This document shows positions 48,242 to 59,105 of a stretch of 64,000 nt of DNA, piece after piece. The notes below the pieces were generated by a model, which ran no database searches, was not told the origin of the DNA, and worked only from the letters and a program-made list of their open reading frames with translations. The stretch spans positions 2,360,860 to 2,424,859 of the forward strand of contig ML660213.1 of NCBI GenBank assembly GCA_007570785.1, given 5' to 3'. The number at the start of each line of letters is the position of its first letter. Position 1 is the first letter of the stretch. This DNA is from Antilocapra americana. Lineage: Eukaryota; Chordata; Mammalia; Artiodactyla; Antilocapridae. The position numbers and the translations under genes are program-made.

Positions 48242-48318
48242 TACTTGATACTCTTTAAGATCTTGCATGAAAAGAAAAGGAGGATAGAAGGCAGGACTTG
48301 TCTTTGAGGAAAAAGCAA

Positions 48319-48338
48319 AATAATAATAATAATAATTG
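48319..48338. repeat. (AAT)n short microsatellite
   Basis: About six AAT units after gcaaa. Confidence 0.8.
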
Positions 48339-48339
48339 T

Positions 48340-48699
48340 TTTCATTTTAAGGTGCTGTAAAACTGAAGTAGAAGAGTAGACATCTCAGGTTACAACAAAG
48401 AGCATCCAATGGTACTTGCTGAGGGCCCTCCATCACATTACAAAGTACATACTCAACATACACTTTATATTCCTTTCTCCATTTCTCCTTCTCCTACCTT
48501 CTTCCTTCTCCTTTCTTCTTTCCCTTACTCTTCTCTGTATTCTGTCCTAGGACCAAATACATCAGCAATGCTTCACATTATAAGTCAGGGAGAATCCATA
48601 ACACCCTGCCCTCTGACTTCCCTCACACTAACATTAGTGTCACAATCACAATTTACTCGACATGCCTCAGAATCCCATTATAGAAATTCAAGTTCTTCC
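48340..48699. other. Unassigned sequence, pyrimidine-rich part
   Basis: Pyrimidine-rich at 48470-48545. A 124-codon frame at 48409-48783 shows no known domain; its composition follows the CT-rich DNA. Confidence 0.4.
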
Positions 48700-49000
48700 A
48701 AAACTGCTTTGTGGGACTTATTTAACCTAAGAGCTCAGCGATGTTTACCTCTGAGCCTGCAGTCCTGCCGTGGAATAACTTAATAAATGGACGTGGCGGA
48801 GACACCTTTATGTTTCCTATGCAAATACTGCTTAGAAAAGCCATTAATGGGAATTATGGAAGGAGAAAGCCAACTAAATACATAGGCCAGAATAAGCAGG
48901 GATGGATGACTCAACTGGCCTTCAGGGGCCTTCTCCTTTGCTCGTAATTTTATTAGAACCATTACCAGTGAAGAAATCTGGAGCTTTTTGAATTGAACTG
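48700..49000. promoter_or_regulatory. Possible conserved enhancer-like element
   Basis: No repeat. Contains the POU octamer atgcaaat at 48819-48826 and, 14 bases later, the palindrome ccattaatgg at 48841-48850, a typical homeodomain core, plus CpG words (gtggcgga, tgccgtgg) rare in this AT-rich context. Conservation is inferred from composition only. Confidence 0.3.
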
Positions 49001-49677
49001 TAAATTGTTTCTGCTTTCTATGGGATCCTAAAGGAATTTCAGGGGGAATTTTTCTTTGCTTTGTGGAGTGGCTCCCTACGGACTGGGGGAAGTCTTTTGG
49101 AAATTTCTGGGTTACTCTTGGGGACTTTTCCTGAAATAGATTTTTCTTTAGAAGTTATTAATTTTAAAAATACATTGGAATTTTTTGTATAAAAATGCAC
49201 AGCATGTACCCCCAAATTCAAGTTTACAGGATTCATAAAAAATACTCTCATAATGGTAACATCTTATCATGGTGGAAATGTTTTCTGCTCATGGTTACAA
49301 AACCCTGTGTTATTGCTTTAATCTCTGCAGTAAGAAGTCATTGTTTTAAAAACAAGACACTGAATGTGTTTTTGACAATCCCTCATTACCCAATTTATTT
49401 TTGGCAGAAGTGCTATAAAATGTTTCCTTTTTATTTATTAAAAATATATTATTTGTGATTCTGGGGAAAAAGACAATGAAATGACATGGAAAGCACCTTA
49501 AAATGTTTGTCTGCAAAAGCACTTAAAGGCTCATAACAACTGTTTGATGTAATATTTATTGTGTTCAATCATCACATCATTTATTTTATTTAAAAGTGCA
49601 TGCCTCTCTCCACATCCCAGTTTTAACAAAATCATCTTTTACTGTTCATAACCTCCTTAGAAAACTTCAGGTGGCAT
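49001..49677. other. Unassigned AT-rich sequence
   Basis: No repeat family or exon recognised; it borders the possible enhancer on the right. Confidence 0.4.
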
Positions 49678-49698
49678 TAATAATGCCACCCATTCACA

Positions 49699-49754
49699 CC
49701 TGAATCTAATACAATATTGGAAATTAACTACAATTTAATAACAATAATAAACTA
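49699..49754 (+). mobile_element. Tiny 5'-truncated L1 insertion with 21-bp duplications
   Basis: The 56-base insert carries only the L1 tail words gaatctaatacaatattgg and attaactacaatttaataa. It is bounded by a 21-base direct repeat starting taataatgc and ending cattcaca, at 49678-49698 and 49755-49775, with two mismatches. A full target-site duplication makes this a real insertion rather than a chance match. Confidence 0.82.
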
Positions 49755-49860
49755 TAATAATGCTGCCCATTCACAGTGGCGATATAAAAAAACCCCTCTT
49801 TCTTCTCAGGGGTTTCTCTTGAGGCTAAAGTTCCTACACTAACAACAAATTGTGGTTTAA

Positions 49861-50231
49861 AAGACAAATATCATATGATATCACTTATACGTGGAATCTA
49901 ATATATGACACAAATGAACCTAGTTATGAATCAGAAACAGAATCGTGGACACAGGGAACAGACGGGTGGTTGCCAAGCGTTGGGGGGGGGTGGCACTGGG
50001 AGTGGGGTGGAGTGGGAGGTTGGGGTTAGCAGATGTAAGCTTTTATTTATAGAATGGATAAACAACAGGTTCTACTCTGCAGCACAGAAAACTACATCTT
50101 ATGATAAACCATAATGGAAAACTATATTAAAAAAGAACATATGGATATATGTATGTATAACTGAATCACACTTGACTGTTTAGCAGTAGTTAACACACTG
50201 TAAATCAAGTATACTCCAATTTAAAAAAATC
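49861..50231 (+). mobile_element. L1 3' end, 5'-truncated
   Basis: tcatatgatatcacttatac, gtggaatctaatatatgaca, gggtggttgccaagcgttgg (followed by a G-rich run), atgtataactgaatcacac and atcaagtatactccaattta. The G-rich part at 49981-50030 is typical of this L1 region. Confidence 0.88.
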
Positions 50232-50235
50232 ATGT

Positions 50236-50395
50236 TAGGGAACTATACTCCATACTTTGTAATAACCTATATGAGAAAAGACTCTGAAAAATAATGTGTA
50301 TACGTATATACATATATATGAATAGCTGAATCACTTGGCTGTACACCTAAATCTAACATGACATTGTAAATCAACTACACCTCAATAAAAACATA
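50236..50395 (+). mobile_element. Second L1 3' end, shorter copy
   Basis: aactatactccatactttgt, aataacctatatgagaaaag, cttggctgtacacctaaatc and atcaactacacctcaataaa repeat the last 160 bases of the same 3' region just after the previous copy, in the same direction. Confidence 0.85.
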
Positions 50396-50589
50396 CATTG
50401 TGATAAAAGGTGATAGATATGAATGGGAAATTGCTTCTAGGTTTTGGAGAACAGTATCTTCTCATGCTCTTAAGCTTTTATTTCATTATTAGCCTCTTAA
50501 CCCAAATAGGTTTCCTTTTGCTATTTTCCCTGCTCTGTCACAAGTTTCCTAAGCAAGTCTTTTCTTGGTTTGCAACTCCCGTCGAGTAA

Positions 50590-50935
50590 AATACCACTCT
50601 GGTGTCTCTACGGGGGCCACACCGTCCAGGCTATACTAAATTTGAAGTCCTTTCTCCCTGATTCCACACCCTGCTTTACAAAAACACACCATTTGCAGAT
50701 CAAAGAGAGACGATTTATGCTTTCATCCAGCTGACGGACGATTAAATTAAAACAGATCAGCAGTGCAGTACACGGGCAGGTGGCTCCCACCACCACTGTC
50801 GGCCTCAGAGCGATTAAATTGTGGCGGAGATGGAGGGCCTTCCGCTCCCATTCCCGCACTTACAGATCAAACGGTGACAAATGAGATGTTACTGCTCTTG
50901 TAAAGCAAGGCTACAATCTGTCAAAATCCAACATA
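50590..50935. promoter_or_regulatory. Possible conserved enhancer-like element
   Basis: No repeat recognised. The ten-base word cgattaaatt occurs twice, at 50739-50748 and 50811-50820, 72 bases apart and in the same direction. CpG-bearing words (ctgacggacg, actgtcggcc, gtggcggaga) persist in an AT-rich setting. TAAT-type cores suit homeodomain factors. Function and conservation are inferred, not shown. Confidence 0.35.
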
Positions 50936-52567
50936 ATTTGTGACCCTCTGTGACATCCTCTTTCTCTCTCTTTCTCCCTCTTTTTTTTTTTGACATTTGA
51001 ATACAGTGATTGTACTAGAGTCAAGTCCATTTAAGTGAATATAGTCAATTCTATCTAAAGGAATACAGCCTGTTAGCTCCAACATGGTAGCTGAATATAT
51101 ATCTGTTGAGTACTCCAGCGACCCTTTGTGTTAAGTGCATACCATTAACAATGAATTCTGATTTTTTCCAAGTTATATAATTTGATATCTTGACAGCCCA
51201 GACACTTAAAGCACTACTATTTGTTTTAAATGGCTTTATTTTATTGTTTAAATGTCAGTATCAAAATAAAGTAATGCATACAGCCTTGTCAGTTCTACTG
51301 CAGAGGGAAGGATTCCCGTTGAGGAGAGTCTTGAAAGAGTTTGCTCTAAAAATGGACTCAAAAGTCAATTGCAATGTCTCTTGGCTGAATCCTTAAATGA
51401 CTCATGAAACATATTTATACCACATTTTCTGTTTGGCTGGTGCATTTAATAAGGCACTGAGGCATAAACAGCAAAGGGAGCATAGCATCTTAACTTACTG
51501 AAGTTGACATCGTGGCCAGGTTTGAAAAAAAAAGAAAAAAAAAACTGACTATGGGAAATAACTGAGGAATGCTTGATAAAAGCCACAGCCCAGATGGAAC
51601 GGGCTACTTTCTGGGCTTTCATTGTATAATCTGCGGGATTACTATAGGTGGCTTAATCTTCAAGAAAGAAAATAAAAGATTCAAGGGACTGATTGAGGAT
51701 ACTTTCTAATATTTTTAACTACTTGAATGACAGGGAGAATTGATTCTCTCATGTTTCCACTCCATTCAGACCTGTTTGGGGTTTATGAGCCGGTCACATT
51801 TCAGAAAAGTCATTAACTTTCTACTTCAAAGTAGCTAAAGATCTTTCCCAAAAGATTTCTGTTGACCACAAACCTTAAGGAAGAGCAACACCAACCTTCT
51901 GGGAAATCACTCTGAAACAACTTTGCTTACAAAGAATAAAAGTATACCTAGGCTCTTTGAGCACTTTTTTTAGGGGTATACTTCAAGGTTCATGGGTATA
52001 AAATGTTTTCCTCCTGTGCAGCTCATTCAGTGATCTACCAAAATGGGTGAGCTCAAATTATCCTCCTCCGGGTTTACCTCTGGGCTTGTTTGCCCACATT
52101 TTCAAGTAACTGTTCAGCTTGACTAAAATCCCTGTTAATGACTTGGCTTCAGGAACCCAGGTGGCTAAAGAGCAGACCCCAGGTTACAGTACTTCACGGC
52201 AATCAGCAGAGACAGAAAATCCACCTCCATTTTTGGCACATGGCATTGCGATACACACTCATCGACCCTTCTTATGATGCGCCCTTCTGTTCTCTCCAGA
52301 TGTAATGCCTGTCATCATCTAATTGCTACCTAAATGAGGAGAGGAGAGTATGACCCATAAGACCTACAGACCCTGCCTATTAAAGGCAGAGTCCAAGTCA
52401 GTCTGAACACATCCAAGGGGCCGTGCACTTGCTTTCTACAGCTAGGAAAAGGAAAAGGAAAAGGAATTCACCCCCCAGAAAAGGAATCCAGGGTCTACGG
52501 CCAGCAGCTCTATGTGTGAGCACTTACCGGAGGGGTGCTCCAGTGGATGATCACAGAGGAAAGTCGA
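50936..52567. other. Unassigned repeat-poor sequence
   Basis: CT-rich run at 50957-50990, A-rich run at 51523-51543 and a short GGAAAA repeat at 52445-52465. No exon or transposon recognised. Several stretches (51200-51480, 51560-51670) look like unique sequence with homeobox-type cores. Confidence 0.4.
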
Positions 52568-53028
52568 CCTTAAGTCCCTGACATACAAATGGGTCTGAAA
52601 ACACATTTGTTAAGTCCAACTTGTTCATATGTCCAACAACGGCTTGTTTACCCATGTTTTAGGTACCCAACTAACACAGTCGGCTATATATGAATAGTAC
52701 TCTACTGTAATAGGTTTACACTGTAATACATAAAAGATAAGCAAACACAAAAAGTAAAGAAAATATTTTTAATCCTACAGTACAGTACCTTGAAAAGTGC
52801 AGTAGTACAGTACAACAGCTGGCATACAGGGACTGGAATTCAGTGAACAGACAGCAAGAGTTACTGACAAGAGGAGGGAGATGATAGAGCTGAAGGAACA
52901 TCGGCAACAGGAGACAGAGGGTAAGCTGCAATTTCACTCATGTCTGAAATGACTGGATGAGAGAATGCACATTCGCATCTTTGAAAGTTCCCAGCTTGAA
53001 GTTTCCTATGTAGTGGACTTAACTGTAT
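52568..53028 (+). mobile_element. Non-autonomous DNA transposon, complete relic
   Basis: Ends are imperfect inverted repeats: left ttaagtccctgacatac, right end the complement of ttaagtccactacatag. The body carries acagtacagtaccttgaaaa and agtagtacagtacaacagct, and matches the reverse of 1-268. No transposase frame; size about 460 bases. Tc1/mariner or pogo/Tigger origin is inferred from end sequence and flanking TA-like context. Confidence 0.62.
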
Positions 53029-53149
53029 TGGGGTTTGGCTCCACTACTGTGTGTCTGTGGGTTTCTAGAGTGTGACTACCATAGTTACCTAACCTGTGGT
53101 ATGAGTTGTTTGTTATCACTGAAAACCTATCAGCATTGGGGAATAAATA

Positions 53150-53478
53150 TGCTTAGTGAAATAAGTCAGACAGAAAAAGACAAACACTGCATGATAGCAC
53201 TTATATGTGGAATTTAAAAGTACAAGTGAATGTATATGTAAATAGGCACACAGCTATAGAGAACAAACTAGTGGTTATGAAAGAGGAGAGGGAAGGGGGA
53301 GGGGAAACTGGGGGGTATGGGATTAAGAGATACAAACTACTATGTATAATTCAGTGACAAGGGTACACTGTACCACAGGGAATTATAACTGTTAATAGAG
53401 TATAATGTGTAAAAAAAAAAAAAAAATCACTATGTTGTACACCTGAAACTTTATAGTACAACGTTGTAAATCAACTAT
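53150..53478 (+). mobile_element. L1 3' end, part 1 (split by BovB)
   Basis: gcttagtgaaataagtcaga, cttatatgtggaatttaaaa, gggaagggggaggggaaact, gtacacctgaaactttatag and gttgtaaatcaactat. An internal A16 run at 53412-53427 replaces part of the usual sequence. The last 18 bases of the element follow the BovB insertion. Confidence 0.9.
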
Positions 53479-54495
53479 CAGTTCAGTTCAGTTCAATCAC
53501 TCAGTCATGTCCAACTCTTTGTGACCCCATGGACTGCAGCACGCCAGGCTTCCCTGTCCATCACCAACAACCAGAGCTTACTCAAACTCATGTCCATCAA
53601 GTCAGTGATGCCATCCAGCTATCTCATCCTCTGTTGTCCCCTTCTCCTCTCGCCTTCAATCTTTCCCAGCATCAGGGTCTTGTCCCATGAGTCAATTCTT
53701 CGCATCAGGTAACCAAATTATTGGAGTTTAAGCTTCAATATCAGTCCTTCCAATGAATATTCAGGACTGATTTCCTTTAGGATTGACTGGGTGGATTTCC
53801 TTGCAGTCCAAGGGATTCTCAAGAGTGTTCTCCAACACCACAGTTCAAAAGTATCGATTCTTTGGTGCATAGCATTCTTTATAGTCCAACTGTCTCACAT
53901 CCATACTTGACTACTGGAAAAACCACAGCCTTGACTAGATGGACCTTTGTTGGCAAAGTAATGTCTCTGCTTTTTAATATGCTGTCTAGGTTTTTTGTAA
54001 CTTTTCTTCCAAGGAGCAAGCATCTTTTAATTTCATGGCTGCAGTCACCATCTACAGTGATTTTGGAGCCCCCTCAAAATAAAGTCTGTCACTGTTTTCA
54101 TTGTTTCCCCATCTATTTGCCATGAAGTGATGGGACCAGATGCCATGATCTTAGTTTCCTGAATGTTGACTTTTAAGCCAACTTTTTCATTCTCCTCTTT
54201 CACTTTCATCAAGAGGCTCTTTAGTTCTTTGCTTTCTGCCGTAAGGGTGGTGTTATCTGCATATCTGAGGTTATTGATATTTCTCCTGGCAATCTTGATT
54301 CCAGCTTGTGCTTCATCGAGCCCAGCATTTCTCATGATGTACTCTGCATATAAGTTAAATAACCAGGGTGACAATATACAGCCTTGACGTACTCCTTTCC
54401 CAATTTGGAACCAGTCTGTTGTTCCATGTCTGATTCTAACTTGCTTCTTTACCTGCAGACAGATTTCTCAGAAGGCAGGTCAGGTGGTCTGGTAT
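53479..54495 (-). mobile_element. BovB LINE fragment nested in L1
   Basis: On the plus strand it opens with the reversed 3' end cagttcagttcagttcaatc, continues through ttggcaaagtaatgtctctg and ctgcatatctgaggttattg, and stops at gtggtctggtat. It spans the BovB 3' end up to mid reverse transcriptase. The short repeat actat at 53474-53478 and 54496-54500 fits the joints. Confidence 0.95.
54045..54374 (-). pseudogene. BovB reverse transcriptase remnant with damaged active site
   Basis: A 109-residue open stretch on the minus strand within the nested BovB. It shows SPWLFNLYAEYIMRNAGLDE and NINNLRYADN. The second aspartate of the catalytic YADD box is asparagine (codon at 54252-54254), so the active site would be dead even if the frame were whole. 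Upstream blocks with the first catalytic aspartate are not present because the element is 5'-truncated. Confidence 0.9.
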
Positions 54496-54513
54496 ACTAT
54501 ACTTCAATTTTAA
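54496..54513 (+). mobile_element. L1 3' end, part 2
   Basis: actatacttcaattttaa completes the L1 tail broken at 53478. Confidence 0.75.
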
Positions 54514-55184
54514 AGAATGCATGTTCTACCCTGAGGCAGTTAGAAATGGGTACATAACATAGAAAATGGAGGTTTGGCAAATGTTCTCTTCATAGCAATC
54601 CTTCTCAAGACAAAACATGACTTGAAAAACTTGAACAAGATGGATTTTTACTTTCCCTTTCATCCCATCTTGTTCTTTCTCCACATTGTTTATAAATGTA
54701 AACAGGTTAGAATTGTGTGTTGATCTGTACCTATTGTGACGGACAAACAGCAGTCCCTGGGGTTGCCGACTGGCCTGCATTTGTTAACAGATTACTTCTA
54801 CCTGTGTGAGTTCTGTCTGGCTCTTGCATCTGCAAAGGCTTTTGCTGATTTTATAACCTGCCACAAAGGGACGAGCTGCTCTCTATTCCTCACTTTCCTC
54901 TCTCTTCGTTCCCTTTCCTGCTTTTTGATGTAGATTCTATTAGACGCAGGGGACATAAAGCAGGTTTTCACCTTTGCCTGGAAGGAACCACAAGGGAGGC
55001 AAAAAGAAAGGTGGCAGAAATATTCAGAACTTGAAAATCTTTTCTCTACCTCCAAGATGAGGATAAATGTCCCCCAAAGATTACCTGAGATCCATGTACA
55101 GATAGCTCTTCCCTGAAAGGATTCTCCCAGCTCCTCAGAGGTTGTTTGTGTTCCTTTTACCTTCTTTTAATGGAGTATGAATCT
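54514..55184. other. Unassigned sequence
   Basis: No repeat or exon recognised. Opposed frames of 84-85 codons at 54526-55055 lack domains. Confidence 0.4.
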
Positions 55185-55197
55185 CAGTGTATGCAGA

Positions 55198-55385
55198 AAG
55201 TGACAGTTACTCAGTCGAGTCTCTGTGCGACCCCATCGACTCTACAGCCCATGGAATTCTCCAGGCCAGAATACTGGAGTGGGTAGCCTTTCCCTTCTCC
55301 AGGGGATCTTCCCTACCCAGGGATTGAACTCAGGTCTCCTGCACTGCAGGTGGATTTTTTACCAGCTGAGCCTCAAGGGAAGCCC
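55198..55385 (-). mobile_element. Bov-tA SINE, variant with 'cagcccatggaattc'
   Basis: Plus-strand tacagcccatggaattctcc, actggagtgggtagcctttc, reversed B box gggattgaactcagg and tgagcctcaagggaagcccc. This is the subtype that also forms the second half of the dimer at 60249. Direct repeats cagtgtatgcaga / cagtgcatgtaga at 55185-55197 and 55386-55398. Confidence 0.94.
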
Positions 55386-55398
55386 CAGTGCATGTAGA

Positions 55399-58110
55399 CA
55401 TCTTTCCAAATAAGACGACTGCTCTGCATTTGTTAAATGACATCTTCATAAGATAAAACCCATCTGATTTGTGTTTCTTTTCAACATTTTCAATGTTTGC
55501 TATCTATAGTAATTACATCTGAACTTTCCTACCACTCAAAATTTCCCCAACTTTCCTTAGATTGGTAGCTCACATCTTCCCGAATAACTTTTCCAGCAAC
55601 AGAAGTGTGTATGAGTGGCTGATGTTAACCAAACCAGAGGCCACTTGAGAATGCCACTACAAGAATAGTGGCTGAAGGTTATAAATATGTGACACTATTT
55701 ATAAAGCATCAACAAAATGCTTCATGAAGTGAAACATAAAGTCCAAGAGGTCATATTGTCAAAGACCTGTCCCCGTGTCCAATGCCTACACAAACAGCAG
55801 CATGAACGTAGTCTCATGAGCTGCTGTGTTTGGTCACAAGCTCATCACAGGCACAACAGAGGAAACTTTTCCTACAAATTGCTGGCTTGCCTTAAAAACA
55901 ACAACAGCAACAAAAAGAAACAACTTCTGGGGTGTTGAAGACTTACAACGTGAGCAGAGTTCACAGAGCAGAGTTCAAAAGAATCCCGATTACTGAACAT
56001 TCAGGAATGATTATATATTGCGGTACTTAAGTTTAGACCATTTTGTTAACAAGAACATTCAACTCTTAGCCTCAACCTCACCTGGCACTTGTTGCTACTG
56101 AAAGATTAAGGTTATCGCTCTGTGCAAGTAACCTACGTTTATGTCCAAAATTAGATTGTAAAGTGGGAGCCTTCTTGGCTAGAATAAAATGGTTTTTAAT
56201 GTCAATTTATAAGTACTTTGAAAATGCAAGTCCCTTTCCCTCAGCTGAATGACTAATGCATAACAAGATTTTGTGATATCCAAACCATTGACTGTCAGAA
56301 AGATTTAAGCTCAAATCAACATGCATTTATTCTATGGTACAGCAATATGGAAGGCTGATGGCATGAATATTTTACAGTAATGTTTCAATATTAAAATCCC
56401 TATATTGAGATTCTAGAGTAACATGCAAATTATATTTAACCATTAAAAAAATTCACTGAAGTACTTATTAGGGTATCAGTAATAATAGTCATTAAAATTT
56501 TATGATCACTTAAAAGAACACTAAATAAAGACAGTTTAGCAAATGCCCTATTTACATATTTTAATAAGACTTACATAGTAATATCAAAATCACATTGAAT
56601 TTGAGAGTAAAATTAAACTTGCCCTTAAAAGAACAGATACATTATGATCTACTCTGATAAATTTGCTTGTTTTCCCAATAGTGGGGTGAGTTGCATGGAT
56701 TTATTCATTTTGCCTTTTCAGATCAGCTGTGATATTATACAACATATGACCAAGGGTCAGGGGTTCAATCTAGGGATTAAGAGAACAGAATTAACTAAAC
56801 AGGCTGTATAGGAATTGAGTCTGCAATCTTAGCCTCCACCACCAAGTCCTATTTTGCTCTACTAAACACTAACATATGGACATCACTTGATTTTACACAG
56901 ATATAAGTAAAGACTATGTATATAATTACTTCCACATATATATGTATATACAGAGGTGGCTCACTTTCATTTAAAATATTTTAGGTTATTTATACAAGTT
57001 AGGCATTTTGACATATAAAATAAGAAGTCGATTTTTCACAGCATTTTAGAATGCTGATGGCAATCATTTTCAAAACTGAGGGCCCTCACATTTTGCAGCT
57101 AAATCCAGTGTAGAGCATAAAACTAAAAAATGGGTGGGATTTGTCTTCTTTACCCTATATGTGTAAGGTTAAGAGTGATCACTGTAAATTCAATGCACTT
57201 GAGTAAACAGCAGACCCACAGAAATTCTCAAGGAGAGATATATATAGGTACTCAGGGAAGATGGGTGGTCTGGGGTCAACAACCAAGTCTGCGGAGAGTG
57301 ATCGTGCCATTGACCAGGTCACTTCGGTTTCCTTGGGATGAGTGATTTACTGTAAAACACATCCGGTAGAACCCATTAGGCTCCATCAGAATTTGAGGCT
57401 CATGGGTGGCCAATTCATTTGGCAAGACAGGCAGCATCACAGAATCCAATGGGGAATAAATAAGCCACACCATGTATGAGTCCTAAGCTATCTTCCTTGT
57501 TTCCTTGTTTACTACATTTACAAAATAACTAACACTAGGAAATCAGAAAAGAGGATACTTCCTAATATCATACTGTCCTGATCGTATGCGTTTTGCGGGG
57601 GGGGGGGGGGGCGGGTATATACACGCTCACATGTATGAGAGGGGAGATAATTACAGAACTGACAGATTCTTGGAATCAGAAATTTATAGAAAAGATGAAA
57701 TAGGTCAAGTGATGCTTTCTAAACTATCATCTAAATAAACAAAGAAAAAACATCAGAAATATTTGGGAGCAACTTCATTCAAAGCCCATGATGGCCACTG
57801 TTTCCACTTTCCTTCTTCAAAGAAATAGGAGTTAAGGTTTCTCACTTTCACTGGCTGTCATGTAAGTAACTTTCAGCAACACTTTATAAGGCAGCTATAT
57901 GAGCTTTCCAGTTAGGACATTAACTTTTTTCTTTTAAACTCTAGCTAACACTAAGCAGTACTGTATATTCTAAGGAGTCCTGTATTCTGAAAGGCATACA
58001 CTAGTAACAAAAGACCACAAACACTAATTTGTGATGTATTTGTGCCCGGTTACTGAAGCATTTTCATCTTTGCATCATATCTTTTTTTCTTTTTTAGGTT
58101 AATATCACAA
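55399..58110. other. 2.7-kb unassigned, mostly AT-rich sequence
   Basis: No SINE, LINE or exon recognised. A CpG-bearing patch at 57285-57440 includes a 65-codon minus-strand frame without known domain or convincing splice sites. A G15 run is listed separately. Confidence 0.4.
57597..57611. repeat. G15 homopolymer
   Basis: Fifteen G residues followed by CGGG, within AT-rich DNA. Capable in principle of forming a G-quadruplex. Confidence 0.9.
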
Positions 58111-58499
58111 CAATAAGTGAAGTAGGCCAGCCAGAGAAAGACAAATATATGATATTGTTTACATGTAGAAATCTGAAAAAAAAAATGATGCAAAAAAACT
58201 TATTTACAAAACAGAAACAGGCTCACAGACTCAGAGAATGAACTTATGGTTATCGGGGGAGAGTTGAGGGAAAAACAGATAGGGGGTTTGGGACCGATAT
58301 GTACACACTGCTATATTTAAAACAAACAATCAACTGTATAGCACAGGGAACTCTGCCACTCTGTAATAACTTAAAAGGGAAAAGAATTTGAAAAAGAATA
58401 GACACATGTATATGTATAACTGAACCACTCTGCTATATACCTGAAACTAATACAACACTGTTGATTCTATTCCAATATAAAATAAAATTTTTTTAAATT
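58111..58499 (+). mobile_element. L1 3' end, 5'-truncated
   Basis: gtgaagtaggccagccagag, acaggctcacagactcagag, tgtatagcacagggaactct, tgtataactgaaccactctg and ttgattctattccaatataa. The longest unbroken artiodactyl L1 3' region in the window. Confidence 0.9.
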
Positions 58500-58918
58500 A
58501 TATTTTTCATGACATAAAGAGGTTTGTTTAGTTGAAGAGTTAAAAGATACCCCAAATGACTTGATAACCGAATAATCCACAAAGAGCATTCAATATACAA
58601 GTGGCTAGCAGAGAGTCAAATTTCATTAGAAATATCTAGTCAGTAAAATACCTTAAAAGGTTTTTAAACTGAAGTGTTCATTCAGTGTGAATTAGAAAAA
58701 AAAAAAAAAAAAACCCTGAATATACAATATGGACTCAAAAAGATCCAAAGTGCACAAAATTCTCCATCTCATGGTCCTTCCCAATTTTTTAAAAATTAAA
58801 GAATGAACCCTTTTGACATTAAAAAAGCTCTCAATACATGCAGAAATTGTTTTCATATAATTAGAAGCCTTCCACTCTGTAGTAACAGATGTTACTGTAG
58901 ACTGTAGTCTATAAAAGC
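58500..58918. other. Unassigned AT-rich sequence
   Basis: An A17 tract at about 58697-58713 without a recognised retroposon body before it. Confidence 0.4.
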
Positions 58919-59105
58919 CTGGGTTCAGAAGTCAATTTCTGCATTTGAATCCCAGCCCTGCAAAGTGTCTGTGTGATTCTGAACAAGTTACTCAATACTT
59001 TTGTTCTTCCAATTTTCTCATCCACAAAATGGGTTAAAAATAGCACCTATACCAATCCTTAATATAATTTTGAGGATGAAATGACTTAATACACATAAAG
59101 CTCTA
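58919..59105 (+). mobile_element. MIR relic
   Basis: tgaatcccagccctgcaaag, acaagttactcaatactttt, ctcatccacaaaatgggtta and gatgaaatgacttaatacac in MIR order; among the longest MIR copies here. Confidence 0.7.

Noticed and set aside
48409..48783. 124-codon plus-strand frame
   Set aside because: Much of it is CT-rich low-complexity DNA read as Ser, Leu and Phe; no domain.
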